Part shown: piece by piece, positions 34,408 through 44,058 of the stretch
Position numbering within the stretch: position 1 is the stretch's first letter
How the letters are laid out: the number at the start of each line of letters is the position of its first letter
Origin: an uncultured Kiloniellaceae bacterium
GTDB lineage: Bacteria > Pseudomonadota > Alphaproteobacteria > Kiloniellales > Kiloniellaceae
Length of the DNA stretch: 64,000 bases
Reading direction: 5' to 3'
Assembly: GCA_947500035.1 (NCBI GenBank)
Contig: CANMQP010000012.1
Coordinates: forward strand, 248,001-312,000
The notes under the pieces: model-generated
The model's input: the letters and a program-made list of their open reading frames with translations, nothing else
Told to the model about the DNA's origin: nothing
The model's database searches: none
Position numbers and translations under genes: made by a program

Positions 34408-35796
34408 ATGTTTATCAGCGTCTTCGATGTTTTCAAAATCGGTATCGGCCCCTCGAGCTCTCACACCATGGGCCCGATGGTCGCGGCCAGCCGCTTTCTC
34501 AATGAACTGCGCGAGCGTTCGGAAAAGAAGGTGACGCGGGTACGTGCCAGTCTGTATGGCTCACTTGCATTCACCGGAAAGGGTCACGCAACAGATCGCG
34601 CGGTCTACCTCGGCCTGATGGGCTTCACACCCGACACGCTCGATGCCGATCTGGCGAAGCAATGCGAGGAAGATCTTCGGCGCGACAAATGCATTGCGCC
34701 GGCCGGGCTACCGGTCTTCATCTTCGATCCTGACGCCGATCTGATCTACAACTACGGACCGCCGCTCGAAGGCCACGCCAACGGCCTGAAGTTCGTCGCC
34801 CTGGACAAGGAGGGCGAGACCCTGCTGGAGCGAATCTACTATTCGATCGGCGGCGGCTTCGTCGTGGAAGAGGCGGAACTGGAGGCTATCAACCAAGGCT
34901 ACGAGTCCGCGGAAGCACCCTGCAGCGCGCCCTACCCCTTTGCCACGGCCAATGAAATGATGGAGATGGGCGCCCGCAGCAAGCTGACGCTTGCCGAGAT
35001 GAAGCGCGCCAACGAACTGCAGCATATGGAAGCTGCTGAGCTGGACCGCCGTCTCGACCAGATCTGGGATATCATGAACGATTGCATCGAACGCGGTTTG
35101 AAGTTCGAAGGCGAACTGCCGGGCGGTCTTAAAGTAAAAAGGCGCGCCGCCGATCTTCGGCGTCAATTGGAGAAGGAACGCGAGTCCAATTCGGCACACT
35201 TTGAGTCCGCCAATGAATGGCTCGCAGTCTATGCCATGGCCGTGAACGAGGAAAATGCCGCCGGGGGTCAAGTGGTGACGGCGCCGACGAATGGCGCGGC
35301 GGGCGTGATCCCGGCAGTCCTGCGGTTTTATCTGGACTTCTACTCTGGTGTTGACCGCAAAGACATCCGGACCTTTTTACTTACGGCGTCGGGCATCGGC
35401 GGAATCATCAAGAAAAACGCATCAATCTCCGGCGCCGAAGTCGGATGCCAGGGCGAAGTCGGGTCGGCGGCGGCCATGGCGGCAGCGGGTCTTTGCGCGG
35501 TGCGCGGCGGCACCAACGAACAGATCGAGAATGCCGCCGAGATTGCTATGGAGCATCACCTCGGAATGACCTGCGATCCGGTCAACGGTCTGGTTCAGGT
35601 GCCTTGCATCGAGCGCAACGGCCTGGGCGCCGTGAAGGCCGTCACCGCGGCCGCTCTGGCTCTGCGGGGCGACGGCAAACACTTCATGCCGCTGGACAAC
35701 TGCATCGAGGCGATGCGCCAGACCGGCATCGATATGTCAACCAAATACAAAGAAACCAGCACAGGCGGGCTCTCGGTCAACCTGCCCGAATGCTGA
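34408..35796 (+). CDS. sdaA: L-serine ammonia-lyase, single-chain iron-sulfur type
   Basis: A 462-residue protein close to E. coli SdaA in length. The N-terminus ISVFDVFKIGIGPSSSHTMG is the serine dehydratase beta domain. The alpha domain includes APTNGAAGVIPAVLRFYLDF, SGAEVGCQGEVGSAAAMAAA and GMTCDPVNGLVQVPCIERNG, whose cysteines bind the [4Fe-4S] cluster. It converts L-serine to pyruvate and ammonia. The ATG at 34408 fits the family start; the frame is open to 34312. It stands 152 bp after the thioesterase gene and is probably independent of the TRAP operon. Confidence 0.93.
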   Translation: MFISVFDVFKIGIGPSSSHTMGPMVAASRFLNELRERSEKKVTRVRASLYGSLAFTGKGHATDRAVYLGLMGFTPDTLDADLAKQCEEDLRRDKCIAPAGLPVFIFDPDADLIYNYGPPLEGHANGLKFVALDKEGETLLERIYYSIGGGFVVEEAELEAINQGYESAEAPCSAPYPFATANEMMEMGARSKLTLAEMKRANELQHMEAAELDRRLDQIWDIMNDCIERGLKFEGELPGGLKVKRRAADLRRQLEKERESNSAHFESANEWLAVYAMAVNEENAAGGQVVTAPTNGAAGVIPAVLRFYLDFYSGVDRKDIRTFLLTASGIGGIIKKNASISGAEVGCQGEVGSAAAMAAAGLCAVRGGTNEQIENAAEIAMEHHLGMTCDPVNGLVQVPCIERNGLGAVKAVTAAALALRGDGKHFMPLDNCIEAMRQTGIDMSTKYKETSTGGLSVNLPEC

Positions 35797-35920
35797 TAAT
35801 AGAAAGCCCCGCGTTACCAGGGCAATAGAACCGCACCAGCACGTCTTAAGCACCTCGAAAACGGGTGGAGGGATCGCCAAACCGGCCGACCTCTGTATAC
35901 GAAAAGCTCTTTATTAAAAT

Positions 35921-35980
35921 ATGCATTATATTGCGTAAAATATAAAATATTGAAATTGACATGTATCAAATTGCATGTAA
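35921..35980 (+). promoter_or_regulatory. Promoter/operator region of the box-associated transporter operon (BoxR-type site)
   Basis: ATGCATTATATTGCG at 35921-35935 is identical to 44064-44078 in front of boxC. TTGACA (35956-35961) is a perfect -35 with TGTAAC/TAACGC about 16-17 bp later, and a second TGCA (35972-35975) lies between them. BzdR/BoxR-type regulators are known to bind TGCA-containing repeats, and a boxR gene lies at 49152. Confidence 0.6.
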
Positions 35981-36037
35981 CGCTTTGAGCCGAAGAACAA
36001 AAATAAACGCACATATCCACTAGGGAGGAGAGAAGAA

Positions 36038-37207
36038 ATGAGGACTCGGGTCAAACTCGGGGTCGCCGTTGCTGCTGGGCTGTTGCTCGCCGGCGGCCAG
36101 GCCATGGCAAAAGAGTACAAGGTCGGCGTCCTGCTGCCTTTTTCCGGCGTTTATGCCGGTCTCGGTTCACACATCGAAAACGGATTCAAGCTGGGCCTGG
36201 AGCACTATGGTGCAGATCTGGGCGAAAACAGCGTCACGATGGTGCGTTCGGACACCGAAGCCAAGCCGGCCGCAAGCCTGGCAAAAGCAAAAAAAATGGT
36301 CCTGCAGGACAAGGTTGATGTGCTGATGGGTGTAGTGTCGTCCGCCGTCTTGGGTGGCATGCGCGACTTCGTGCACAATTCAGGAACGCCGTTGATCGTG
36401 GCCAACGCCGGCAACGATCACATGACCGGCGAAAAATGCAGCCCCAACATCATCCGGGTCTCTTTCTCCAACAGTCAGATCAATCGACCGGTCGGCACCT
36501 GGCTTGCCAATCAGGGCGTCAAGAGTGCTTATCTTATGGCGCCGGATTACGCCGCGGGCCACCAGATGATGGAGGCCTTTAAGTCGACCTTCACCGCCGC
36601 TGGTGGCAAGATCGTCGGTGAGGCCTATCCGCCGCTCCAGGGCACCAAGGATTACGGCCCCTACATCACGGCAGCCAAGGCGGCACAGCCAGATGCGATC
36701 TACACTTTCTTCGCGGGCGGCGCGGCGATCACCTTCGTGAAGCAGTACCATGATTTCGGCGTCAAAAAGGACATCCCGCTCTACGGCGCAGGCTTCCTGA
36801 CCTCTGCCGCTTATGTCCATGTTCAGGGCGAAGCGGCCGACGGTACTGTCGCGGCACTGCACTATGTGCCGGCGATCGACACGCCGGAGAACAAAAAGTT
36901 TCAGGACGCATATCAGGCGGCTCACGGAAAGACCGGGTCCGAGTTTGCCGTCGCGGGTTATGACGCGGCGCATCTGATTGTCCAGGCCATTAAGCAGGCA
37001 GACGGTGATGAGGAGGCCTTCAAAGCCGCCCTGTCGAAAGTCCAGTTCAACGGCCCGCGCGGTCCCCTGCGGATCGATCCCGCCACCAACAACGTCGTTC
37101 AGAACATCTATGTCTTCAAGAACGAGTTCAAGGACGGCAAGGTGGTCCAGACCATTCTGGACACCATCCCGGACGTACAGGACGCCCCGAACGGCTGCAG
37201 CATGTAA
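36038..37207 (+). CDS. Liv-type ABC transporter substrate-binding protein (probable benzoate uptake)
   Basis: A 389-residue Peripla_BP_6 protein. Signal peptide MRTRVKLGVAVAAGLLLAGG to about AMA-KE; mature start YKVGVLLPFSGVYAGLGSHI. GGAGGAGAGAAGAA precedes the ATG. It heads a transporter set that runs into benzoate-CoA ligase, like the Hba/benzoate-type Liv transporters of other box or benzoyl-CoA clusters; aromatic acid binding is inferred. An AT-rich promoter with a BoxR-type site is upstream. Confidence 0.88.
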   Translation: MRTRVKLGVAVAAGLLLAGGQAMAKEYKVGVLLPFSGVYAGLGSHIENGFKLGLEHYGADLGENSVTMVRSDTEAKPAASLAKAKKMVLQDKVDVLMGVVSSAVLGGMRDFVHNSGTPLIVANAGNDHMTGEKCSPNIIRVSFSNSQINRPVGTWLANQGVKSAYLMAPDYAAGHQMMEAFKSTFTAAGGKIVGEAYPPLQGTKDYGPYITAAKAAQPDAIYTFFAGGAAITFVKQYHDFGVKKDIPLYGAGFLTSAAYVHVQGEAADGTVAALHYVPAIDTPENKKFQDAYQAAHGKTGSEFAVAGYDAAHLIVQAIKQADGDEEAFKAALSKVQFNGPRGPLRIDPATNNVVQNIYVFKNEFKDGKVVQTILDTIPDVQDAPNGCSM

Positions 37208-37222
37208 GCTGCTGTTCCCCGT

Positions 37223-37251
37223 CCCGGCCGGAGGCACAGCCTTCGGCCGGG
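37223..37251 (+). terminator. Strong hairpin after binding-protein gene (attenuator/mRNA stabiliser)
   Basis: CCCGGCCGGAGGC and GCCTTCGGCCGGG form a 13-bp stem (one wobble) with an ACA loop, 15 bp after the stop codon. No T-tract follows. Position mirrors the hairpin at 12929-12959 after the other binding-protein gene. Confidence 0.55.
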
Positions 37252-37385
37252 TAAACGTCTGCTTTGCTTCCTCTTGTGATAAAGCACACGGCATCTGGTA
37301 CCGGGCTGCAATTGCAGCGCCCGCGGATAACCGATCCCGTAAACGAAATTCGCCAAGATTCCCCGCCGGGGTGTGAGAGAAAAAC

Positions 37386-38258
37386 GTGCTGACAGATAGC
37401 GGATTTTGGTTCGTTCAGCTGCTGAACAGTCTTCAGCTTTCCATGTTGCTGTTCCTGCTTTCGGTTGGTCTGACCGTGATTTTCGGCCTGATGAACTTCG
37501 TCAATCTGGCGCATGGTTCGCTTTATGCACTCGGCGCGCTCTTCGGCTACTCCGTCGCGCAGGCGACCGGTAACATGTGGCTGGCATTCCTGATTGCCCC
37601 GATCTGCGTCATGGCGGTCGGGGCGCTGATCTACGTTCTGATTATTGACCGGATGCGCAAGGCCGGCCCCATGAAGCAGGTGCTGGTGACCTTCGGATTG
37701 ATCTTCGTGTTCCTGGACGCGCAACGGTATTTCTGGGGCACAGATCAACTCGGCGTCACCAGCGGTATCCCCTTCGCGGGAAGCTTCGAGCTCTTCGGCG
37801 AGATCTATCCAAGCTACCGCCTCTTCATCATCTGCGTCGGCCTGCTGGTCTTCGCAGCGCTTTATCTGCTGCTTGAACATACGCGCCTGGGCGCCGAGGT
37901 CCGCGCGGGGGTCGACGATCCGGAGACCGCGAGCTGCCTGGGCGTCAATGTCGAGCGCACATTCTTTGTCGTCTTCCTGATCGGCAGCGCCCTGGCTGGC
38001 CTGGCAGGCGTGGTGGCCCTGCCGGCCTTCTCAGCCGAGGCAGGTATGGGGGTCTCGATCCTGGTGCCGACCCTGGTGGTCGTTGTGGTCGGCGGCCTGG
38101 GCAGCCTGAAAGGTGCCTTCGCCGGATCTCTGCTCATTGGGACAACGCTCACCTTTGGGCAGGTTCTCTTCCCGAGCTTCGCCAGCATGCTGATGTACGC
38201 CCTGCTGGTGGCGGTGCTCCTGATCCGGCCTTCCGGCCTCTTCCCGGCGAGAGGTTAG
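37386..38258 (+). CDS. livH: Liv-type ABC transporter permease (LivH family)
   Basis: A 290-residue permease. SLQLSMLLFLLSVGLTVIFG and LMNFVNLAHGSLYALGALFG are LivH motifs; the coupling loop is EVRAGVDDPETASCLGVNVE and the tail is RPSGLFPARG. Start is GTG at 37386 with only a weak GAG upstream; no better start is available. 178 bp from the binding-protein gene, 3 bp from livM. Confidence 0.9.
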   Translation: MLTDSGFWFVQLLNSLQLSMLLFLLSVGLTVIFGLMNFVNLAHGSLYALGALFGYSVAQATGNMWLAFLIAPICVMAVGALIYVLIIDRMRKAGPMKQVLVTFGLIFVFLDAQRYFWGTDQLGVTSGIPFAGSFELFGEIYPSYRLFIICVGLLVFAALYLLLEHTRLGAEVRAGVDDPETASCLGVNVERTFFVVFLIGSALAGLAGVVALPAFSAEAGMGVSILVPTLVVVVVGGLGSLKGAFAGSLLIGTTLTFGQVLFPSFASMLMYALLVAVLLIRPSGLFPARG

Positions 38259-38261
38259 GCC

Positions 38262-39260
38262 ATGCGTAACCTGATTAACTTCCGCTCGCTGCTCGCCGCC
38301 CTCACACTGGGCGCCCTGCTGATTTCCTGGTTGAATGCCGGCTATTTCGGCATGGAGATTCTGGCGGAGATCGCGATCCTGGCCCTCCTGGCCATGAGCC
38401 TCGACCTGCTCGCGGGCTACACCGGCCTCGTCAGTCTGGGACATGCCGCCTTGTTCGGCTGCGGCGCCTACGCCTTTGCTGTTTTTACGGCTTTCTGGGG
38501 CTGGCCGCCTTCACTTTCGATGGCCGCGGCAACCCTGCTGACCGGCTTGATCGCGTTGATCGTGGGTTCAGTGGTCACCCGGGTGCAGGGCATCTTCTTC
38601 ATCATGATCACCCTCGCCATTGGGGAGATGGGCTACGAGCTCGTCTTCAAAACGCGCGCGCTCGGCGGAGACGACGGTCTCGCAGGCATTCCGCGCCTGG
38701 ACCTTTCGGTCATTGGCGTGGATTTGAACGACCCCGGCGTCTTCGCTCTCTTCCTGATTCTCCTGGTTGTGGTTTGTTATCTGCTGCTGAAACGCCTGCT
38801 CGGCTCACCCTATGGCGCGATCCTCATCGGCCTGCACGACAACGCAGGTCGCATGCGCGCGCTGGGGCTGCCGGTTCAGCGCTACCAGACCAGCATCTTC
38901 GCATTCTCTGGCGCGATTGCGGGCTTCGCCGGAACCCTCAGCGCGCAGCACACCATGTTCATCTCGCCGCAACTCCTGCACTGGACCACCTCGGGCGAGG
39001 TGCTGGTGATGGGCATCCTTGGCGGGTTGGGAACGCTGATCGGACCGGTGATCGGTGCCGCACTGATTACCCTGCTGCGCCATGAGTTGAGCGACCTCAC
39101 CGACTATTGGGGTCTTTGGCTCGGCCTGTTCCTAATTCTCGTCGTCATGGGGGGCAAGAATGGTGTTGTCGGGTGGCTCGAGACCGGTTGGAATCTGATC
39201 GCACGCCGCAGCGGGGACAGGAAATCATCGGACCGGAGTGCGAATGATGCTGCGGGCTGA
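38262..39260 (+). CDS. livM: Liv-type ABC transporter permease (LivM family)
   Basis: A 332-residue permease. LDLLAGYTGLVSLGHAALFG (about 45-65) and ALGLPVQRYQTSIFAFSGAI are LivM-type segments, and MGILGGLGTLIGPVIGAALI precedes the last helices. Its 3' end overlaps the ATPase gene by 17 bp. Works with the LivH-type permease just upstream. Confidence 0.9.
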   Translation: MRNLINFRSLLAALTLGALLISWLNAGYFGMEILAEIAILALLAMSLDLLAGYTGLVSLGHAALFGCGAYAFAVFTAFWGWPPSLSMAAATLLTGLIALIVGSVVTRVQGIFFIMITLAIGEMGYELVFKTRALGGDDGLAGIPRLDLSVIGVDLNDPGVFALFLILLVVVCYLLLKRLLGSPYGAILIGLHDNAGRMRALGLPVQRYQTSIFAFSGAIAGFAGTLSAQHTMFISPQLLHWTTSGEVLVMGILGGLGTLIGPVIGAALITLLRHELSDLTDYWGLWLGLFLILVVMGGKNGVVGWLETGWNLIARRSGDRKSSDRSANDAAG

Positions 39261-39987
39261 AAACCTCTTTAAAACCTTCGGCGCCTTCCAGGTCACGAAG
39301 GGCGTATCACTTGAAGTTCCGGCGGGGTTGCGACACGCAATCATCGGTCCGAACGGAGCAGGCAAAACGACTCTCTTCAACATCCTGGCGGGCGAACTGA
39401 TGCCGGATGAAGGCCGCATTCTGATCGACGGTCAGGATGTCACCTCTTTCGCGCCGGATCGCCGTGCCCGGCGCGGTCTCTCGCGCAGTTTCCAGAAAAA
39501 TAACCTCTTCTTGAGCGGCACGGTCCGCGACAATCTCATGGTCGCGGACATCGTAGCCCGGGGATACGGCGCGCACTTCTGGACGCGCCTTTCGGACAAT
39601 CGGCGTGCTCACGAGAAAACCTCGGCCGTTGCTGAACAGGTCGGTCTGACGGAGCTGCTCGATCACAGCGTCTCGGAACTTTCCTACGGTGCGCAACGCC
39701 AATTGGAAGTCGGCCTGGCTCTGATGCCCGACCCCAAGGTCCTGCTGCTGGATGAGCCGACGTCAGGCATGAGCCCGGAAGAAACCGGCCGCATGCTGCA
39801 ACTCATCGATGACCTGCCCCGCGCCCTGGCGGTCCTCCTGATCGAGCACGACATGGATCTGGTCTTCTCCCATGCCGACCGCATCACGGTCTTGAACTAC
39901 GGCGAGATTCTGATGGAGGGGACGCCCCAGGAGGTGCGCGGCTCCGACATTGTCCAGGAAACCTATCTGGGCGGAAAGGCGCAGTGA
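39244..39987 (+). CDS. livG: Liv-type ABC transporter ATP-binding protein (LivG family)
   Basis: A 247-residue ATPase. Walker A GPNGAGKTT, the LivG insertion with SRSFQKNNLFLSGTVRDNLM, signature LSYGAQRQLEVGLAL, Walker B LLLDEPTSGMSPEE and IEHDMDLV are all present. Starts possible are GTG 39238, ATG 39244 and ATG 39247; GGAG five bases upstream favours 39244. Confidence 0.9.
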   Translation: MMLRAENLFKTFGAFQVTKGVSLEVPAGLRHAIIGPNGAGKTTLFNILAGELMPDEGRILIDGQDVTSFAPDRRARRGLSRSFQKNNLFLSGTVRDNLMVADIVARGYGAHFWTRLSDNRRAHEKTSAVAEQVGLTELLDHSVSELSYGAQRQLEVGLALMPDPKVLLLDEPTSGMSPEETGRMLQLIDDLPRALAVLLIEHDMDLVFSHADRITVLNYGEILMEGTPQEVRGSDIVQETYLGGKAQ

Positions 39988-40682
39988 AGATGTTAAGCGT
40001 CGAGACCATTCACAGCTATTACGGCGCCAGCCACATCCTGCACGGCGTCACCCTGGAGGTGAACCAGGGCGAGGTCGTTGCGCTTTTGGGCCGCAACGGT
40101 GCGGGCAAGACAACCACGCTTAGATCGATCATCGGGCTGACACCGCCAAAACAGGGGTATATCCATCTGAACGGCGAGGAAACCACAGGCCGCAAACCCC
40201 ACGCCATGGCGCACCTGGGTGTCGCCTATATGCCGGAAACGCGCGGCATCTTTCCCTCCCTCTCCGTATACGAGAATTTAACGCTGGCGGCGGGACGACG
40301 CCCGGGTCCCTGGACCATCGAGCGCGTCTTCGAGATCTTTCCACGCCTGGAAGCCCGGCGCGCCAACGGTGGGGCGCAGCTCTCCGGCGGCGAGCAGCAG
40401 ATGCTGGCAATCGCACGCACCCTGTTGCTCAATCCGGATCTGCTGCTACTCGACGAACCAACCGAAGGTCTGGCACCGATCATCGTGCAGGACATCGAGG
40501 AACGCCTGGAAGCTATCAAACGCGAGGGGATGACCATTCTGCTTGTAGAGCAAAACTTCCGCTTCGCGACTAATTTGGCTGACCGGGTCTACGTGCTGGG
40601 CAAGGGCGCTATTCAATGGTCGGGCACGACCGGGGAAATACTGGCTGACGAGAGCACGCAAAAGACCTGGCTGGGTGTTTAA
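39984..40682 (+). CDS. livF: Liv-type ABC transporter ATP-binding protein (LivF family)
   Basis: A 232-residue ATPase. Walker A GRNGAGKTT, signature LSGGEQQMLAIARTLL, Walker B LLLLDEPTEGLAP and VEQNFRFA are present. GTG at 39984 overlaps the livG stop by 4 bp; an ATG two codons later (39990) is an alternative. Last transporter gene before the DUF4863 gene. Confidence 0.9.
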   Translation: MKMLSVETIHSYYGASHILHGVTLEVNQGEVVALLGRNGAGKTTTLRSIIGLTPPKQGYIHLNGEETTGRKPHAMAHLGVAYMPETRGIFPSLSVYENLTLAAGRRPGPWTIERVFEIFPRLEARRANGGAQLSGGEQQMLAIARTLLLNPDLLLLDEPTEGLAPIIVQDIEERLEAIKREGMTILLVEQNFRFATNLADRVYVLGKGAIQWSGTTGEILADESTQKTWLGV

Positions 40683-40732
40683 CGTCCCGGGTTACAGAAG
40701 ACATGGAACCGACCAGAGAGAGGAGAGAGCAA

Positions 40733-41200
40733 ATGCCACGCGCAGACTTCGAGCGGATCATGAGTGACATCGCAGCGACGATCGGCGAACGGACTCTCGA
40801 CGACGGGCTGACGGCCTTTCTCAACGACAGCTACCCCGCCGATGGGACGATCTTTCAAGCGGTCGAGGCCCTTTGCCGCGAGGGCGAGAGCGAGGGCTGG
40901 CTCTGCGCGCGCGAGATGGAGGGTATTCGTTTTGGGCGCGTGATCAAACCCGGAAACGAGGCTGGGCGCTTCTCCGTCGACGTGGTGCGTATGGCCGACA
41001 TCAAGGGACCCCATCACGTTCATACTCAAGGTGAAATCGGCATGATTATGCCGATTGAAAGCGAGGCTGAATTCGATGACATGCCGCGCGGCTGGTACGT
41101 CTATCCGGCGGGCAGCGACCACTGGCCGACAGTGACGAAGGGTGACGCCTACATTCTCTACCTCCTGCCCGACGGCGCCATTGAATTCACCGGGAAATAG
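40733..41200 (+). CDS. DUF4863 protein (4-hydroxylaminobenzoate lyase-like)
   Basis: A 155-residue protein. The central part KGPHHVHTQGEIGMIMPIES and the C-terminal GWYVYPAGSDHWPTVTKGDA match what I recall of the DUF4863 family, which includes 4-hydroxylaminobenzoate lyase (PnbB) and members linked to box clusters. His residues in the HHVH stretch and the cupin-like GEI..MP pattern suggest a small metal-binding barrel, which is inference. The ATG at 40733 has GGAGAGAG upstream; an ATG at 40703 is less well placed. Its role in benzoate metabolism is unknown. Confidence 0.7.
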   Translation: MPRADFERIMSDIAATIGERTLDDGLTAFLNDSYPADGTIFQAVEALCREGESEGWLCAREMEGIRFGRVIKPGNEAGRFSVDVVRMADIKGPHHVHTQGEIGMIMPIESEAEFDDMPRGWYVYPAGSDHWPTVTKGDAYILYLLPDGAIEFTGK

Positions 41201-41220
41201 GACGCGCGGAAGGATCGAAA

Positions 41221-42756
41221 ATGGACTACCCGAGAAACTACAACGCCGCCACAGACTTTATTGACCGGAACATCGCGAGGGGTCTGAGCGAAAAGACCGC
41301 CTTCATCGATCCGGTCCGCAGTCTGACCTATGGGGACCTCGACAGGGAAAGCTGCCGCGCCGCAAATTTGATGACCTCGCATGGCTTGGGGCTGGAAGAC
41401 AGGGTCGCGATGCTGGTGCACGACACCGTGGACTTCCCGATCATCTTCTGGGGAGCGATCAAGGCCGGTATTATTCCGGTCGCGCTGAACACCCTGCTCT
41501 CGACAGACCAGTATCACTACATTCTCGAGGACTCGCGCGCGAAAGTGCTGTTCGTCTCGGCGGCGCTCCTGGAGACCCTGAAACCCGCACTGGCAAGCCT
41601 TCCACGCCTGGAACACATCTTCGTGGTCGGCGGCGACAGCGGCGATCACATCGACTTTGCGAAAAGCCTCGCGGCGGAATCTGACCAATTTGAAACCGTC
41701 GAAACCTGCGCCGATGAGACGGCTTTCTGGCTCTACTCTTCAGGCTCGACCGGCATGCCCAAGGGCGTGCCCCACATCCACAGCAGCCTGATGGAGACCG
41801 CGCGGCTTTTCGGGCAGGGCGTGCTCGGCATTCAGGAAGACGACGTGGTCTATTCCGCCGCGAAACTCTTCTTCGCTTACGGCCTGGGCAACGGCATGAC
41901 TTTTCCCATGTCAGTCGGCGCGACCACGATCCTCTTTCCCGGCCGCCCAACACCGGACGCGGTGCTGGACATACTGAAAGAACATCAACCCAGCATCTAT
42001 TGCGGTGTCCCGACACTCTACGCCGCGCTGCTCGCGCACCCGGACTGCAGCCGCGAAAAAACATCGGCCCGCTTGCGCATTTGCCTTTCCGCCGGCGAGG
42101 CCCTGCCAGAGGATGTGGGGAGGTCCTGGCAGAAAACCATGGGCGTTGACATTCTGGATGGCGTGGGCTCGACCGAGATGCTGCACATCTTCCTCTCCAA
42201 CCGTCCCGGCGACATCGTCTACGGCACATCGGGCGTCGCCGTTCCGGGTTACGACCTGCGGCTGGTCGACGAAGAAGGCCGGAACGTGGCTGAAGATGCT
42301 GTGGGCGAGTTGCTCGTGCGCGGCAGCTCTGCGGCAAGCGGATATTGGAACCAACGGGAAAAAACCAGACGCACTTTCGAAGGCGAATGGACTCGGACCG
42401 GTGACAAATACACCCGTGACAGCGACGGCCGCTACCACTACTGCGGGCGCACCGATGACATGTTCAAGGTCAGCGGCATCTGGGTGTCGCCCTTCGAAGT
42501 CGAATCCGCCCTGATTTCTCATGAAAGCGTTCTCGAAGCCGCCGTAGTTCCTTTCGAGGATCCCGACGGGCTGACCAAACCCAAAGCCTTCGTGATACTG
42601 CAAGAGGGTGCGTCATCCGATGGCATGTTCGAGGTCTTGAAAGATCATGTCCAGACCAGTGTCGGGAAATGGAAATATCCCCGCGAGATTGTCTTCGTGG
42701 ACTCGCTGCCGAAAACCGCCACCGGTAAGATCCAACGTTTTAAGCTCAGGGGTTGA
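41221..42756 (+). CDS. bclA: Benzoate-CoA ligase
   Basis: A 511-residue AMP-forming ligase of the benzoate-CoA ligase family: MDYPRNYNAATDFIDRNIAR at the start (YN-x-A-x-D...), P-loop WLYSSGSTGMPKGV, the region VDILDGVGSTEMLHIFLSNR characteristic of BclA/BadA-type enzymes, YCGRTDDMFKVSGIWVSPFE and the catalytic Lys in KTATGKIQRFKL. It forms benzoyl-CoA, the substrate of BoxAB. Placed between transporter and box genes. Confidence 0.92.
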   Translation: MDYPRNYNAATDFIDRNIARGLSEKTAFIDPVRSLTYGDLDRESCRAANLMTSHGLGLEDRVAMLVHDTVDFPIIFWGAIKAGIIPVALNTLLSTDQYHYILEDSRAKVLFVSAALLETLKPALASLPRLEHIFVVGGDSGDHIDFAKSLAAESDQFETVETCADETAFWLYSSGSTGMPKGVPHIHSSLMETARLFGQGVLGIQEDDVVYSAAKLFFAYGLGNGMTFPMSVGATTILFPGRPTPDAVLDILKEHQPSIYCGVPTLYAALLAHPDCSREKTSARLRICLSAGEALPEDVGRSWQKTMGVDILDGVGSTEMLHIFLSNRPGDIVYGTSGVAVPGYDLRLVDEEGRNVAEDAVGELLVRGSSAASGYWNQREKTRRTFEGEWTRTGDKYTRDSDGRYHYCGRTDDMFKVSGIWVSPFEVESALISHESVLEAAVVPFEDPDGLTKPKAFVILQEGASSDGMFEVLKDHVQTSVGKWKYPREIVFVDSLPKTATGKIQRFKLRG

Positions 42757-42762
42757 CGCACT

Positions 42763-43584
42763 ATGCCGCTTGAGGATGCCGGGCACATCACAATCGAAGG
42801 AGCGAACCTCGAGTACCGGATGATTGGTCCGCGTCCGGAGGAAGCGCCCACCATCATGCTGCTGCACGAAGGCCTGGGATGCGCGGCTCTGTGGCGGGAT
42901 TTTCCGGAGCAGCTGGCGAAATCGACCGGCCTGGGTGTGTTCGTCTACTCGCGCCAGGGATATGGCGGCTCCTCGCCTTGCGCGGTGCCTCGCCCTCTGA
43001 CCTACATGCATCACGAAGCAATCGAAGTTTTGCCCGATCTGCTGGACGCCATGGCCTTTAAGAGCGGTGTGCTGGTCGGACATTCCGACGGCGCGTCGAT
43101 CGCGGCGATTCATGCGGGCGACATAGCCGACCCGCGCGTAAAAGGTCTGGTACTGATGGCGCCGCATTTCTTTACCGAAGACGAGGGTATTGCCGCCATC
43201 GCAGAGACCAAGATCACTTTCGAGACCACTGACCTGCGCGAACGCCTGAAAAAATATCACGGCGAAAATGTAGACTGCGCCTTTTGGGGCTGGAACCGCG
43301 CCTGGCTCGACCCGGAGTTCCGCAACTGGGACCTCCGGGAATATCTGCCGCAGATTACAATTCCCGTCATCACTCTGCAGGGCTTGGACGATCAATACGG
43401 CACGGCCGCCCAGATTGCCTGCATCGAAGAACTCTGCGGCGGCGAATTCGAGAGCCTGTTCCTGTCAAATTGCGCCCACACGCCCTTTCGCGAGAAGCCG
43501 GAGCAGACCCTGGCGGCCACCAGCCGCTTCGTTGCAAGTCTCTTTGAGGCCGGCACCGCCGTCGGCAACCGGCCGCAAGGGTGA
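42763..43584 (+). CDS. Alpha/beta hydrolase associated with the box cluster
   Basis: A 273-residue alpha/beta hydrolase. LLHEGLGCAALWRDFP is the oxyanion-hole region, GHSDGASIAA the nucleophile elbow with Ser, and SNCAHTPFREKPEQ supplies the catalytic His; a likely Asp lies in LQGLDDQYG. It starts 6 bp after the ligase gene. Possible roles are hydrolysing benzoate esters or thioesters; similar hydrolases occur in other box clusters but are not assigned a definite function. Confidence 0.85.
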   Translation: MPLEDAGHITIEGANLEYRMIGPRPEEAPTIMLLHEGLGCAALWRDFPEQLAKSTGLGVFVYSRQGYGGSSPCAVPRPLTYMHHEAIEVLPDLLDAMAFKSGVLVGHSDGASIAAIHAGDIADPRVKGLVLMAPHFFTEDEGIAAIAETKITFETTDLRERLKKYHGENVDCAFWGWNRAWLDPEFRNWDLREYLPQITIPVITLQGLDDQYGTAAQIACIEELCGGEFESLFLSNCAHTPFREKPEQTLAATSRFVASLFEAGTAVGNRPQG

Positions 43585-43588
43585 CGCG

Positions 43589-44056
43589 ATGACAACCCTT
43601 CAAGAAACAAGCCCACACTCAACGCTGCCGCCAGATGTCATTGCCCTGCCCGCGCATCCACATCGCCCGGGCACTGGAAGCCTTGCGGATATGGCGTTGC
43701 TGGACGAGGCGAAGGCACACTGTCCCGAAACGACCGATCCGGAGAAATGGCGGGAGAACCGGACCTACCGATACGGCTGGTCGCTGTTCGAAGGCGGATT
43801 TTATTGGGAAGCCCACGAGGTTTGGGAGCCGGTCTGGCTGGCGTGCCGACCCAACAGCCTCGAGAAGGTATTTCTGAGAGCGGCCATTCAATTGACCAAC
43901 GCCTTTCTGAAAGAGGCGATGGGCAAGAAAAACGCAGCCCGGCGGTTATTTGATGAAGTCGAGGGGCTGGCGGGTGAACTCGAAACAGCATTGGGAGCCG
44001 AGAACAAGTCCTATATGGGCGTCGATCTGACGAGGTTCGCTCAACGGAAGAGTTGA
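43589..44056 (+). CDS. DUF309-family protein
   Basis: A 155-residue small helical protein. The region FEGGFYWEAHEVWEPVWLAC with conserved His-Glu is the DUF309 signature, and RAAIQLTNAFLKEAMGKKNA follows. No enzymatic function is established. The ATG at 43589 is 4 bp after the hydrolase stop; the frame upstream overlaps that gene. It ends the first transcription unit of the box region before the promoter of boxC. Confidence 0.8.
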   Translation: MTTLQETSPHSTLPPDVIALPAHPHRPGTGSLADMALLDEAKAHCPETTDPEKWRENRTYRYGWSLFEGGFYWEAHEVWEPVWLACRPNSLEKVFLRAAIQLTNAFLKEAMGKKNAARRLFDEVEGLAGELETALGAENKSYMGVDLTRFAQRKS

Positions 44057-44058
44057 TT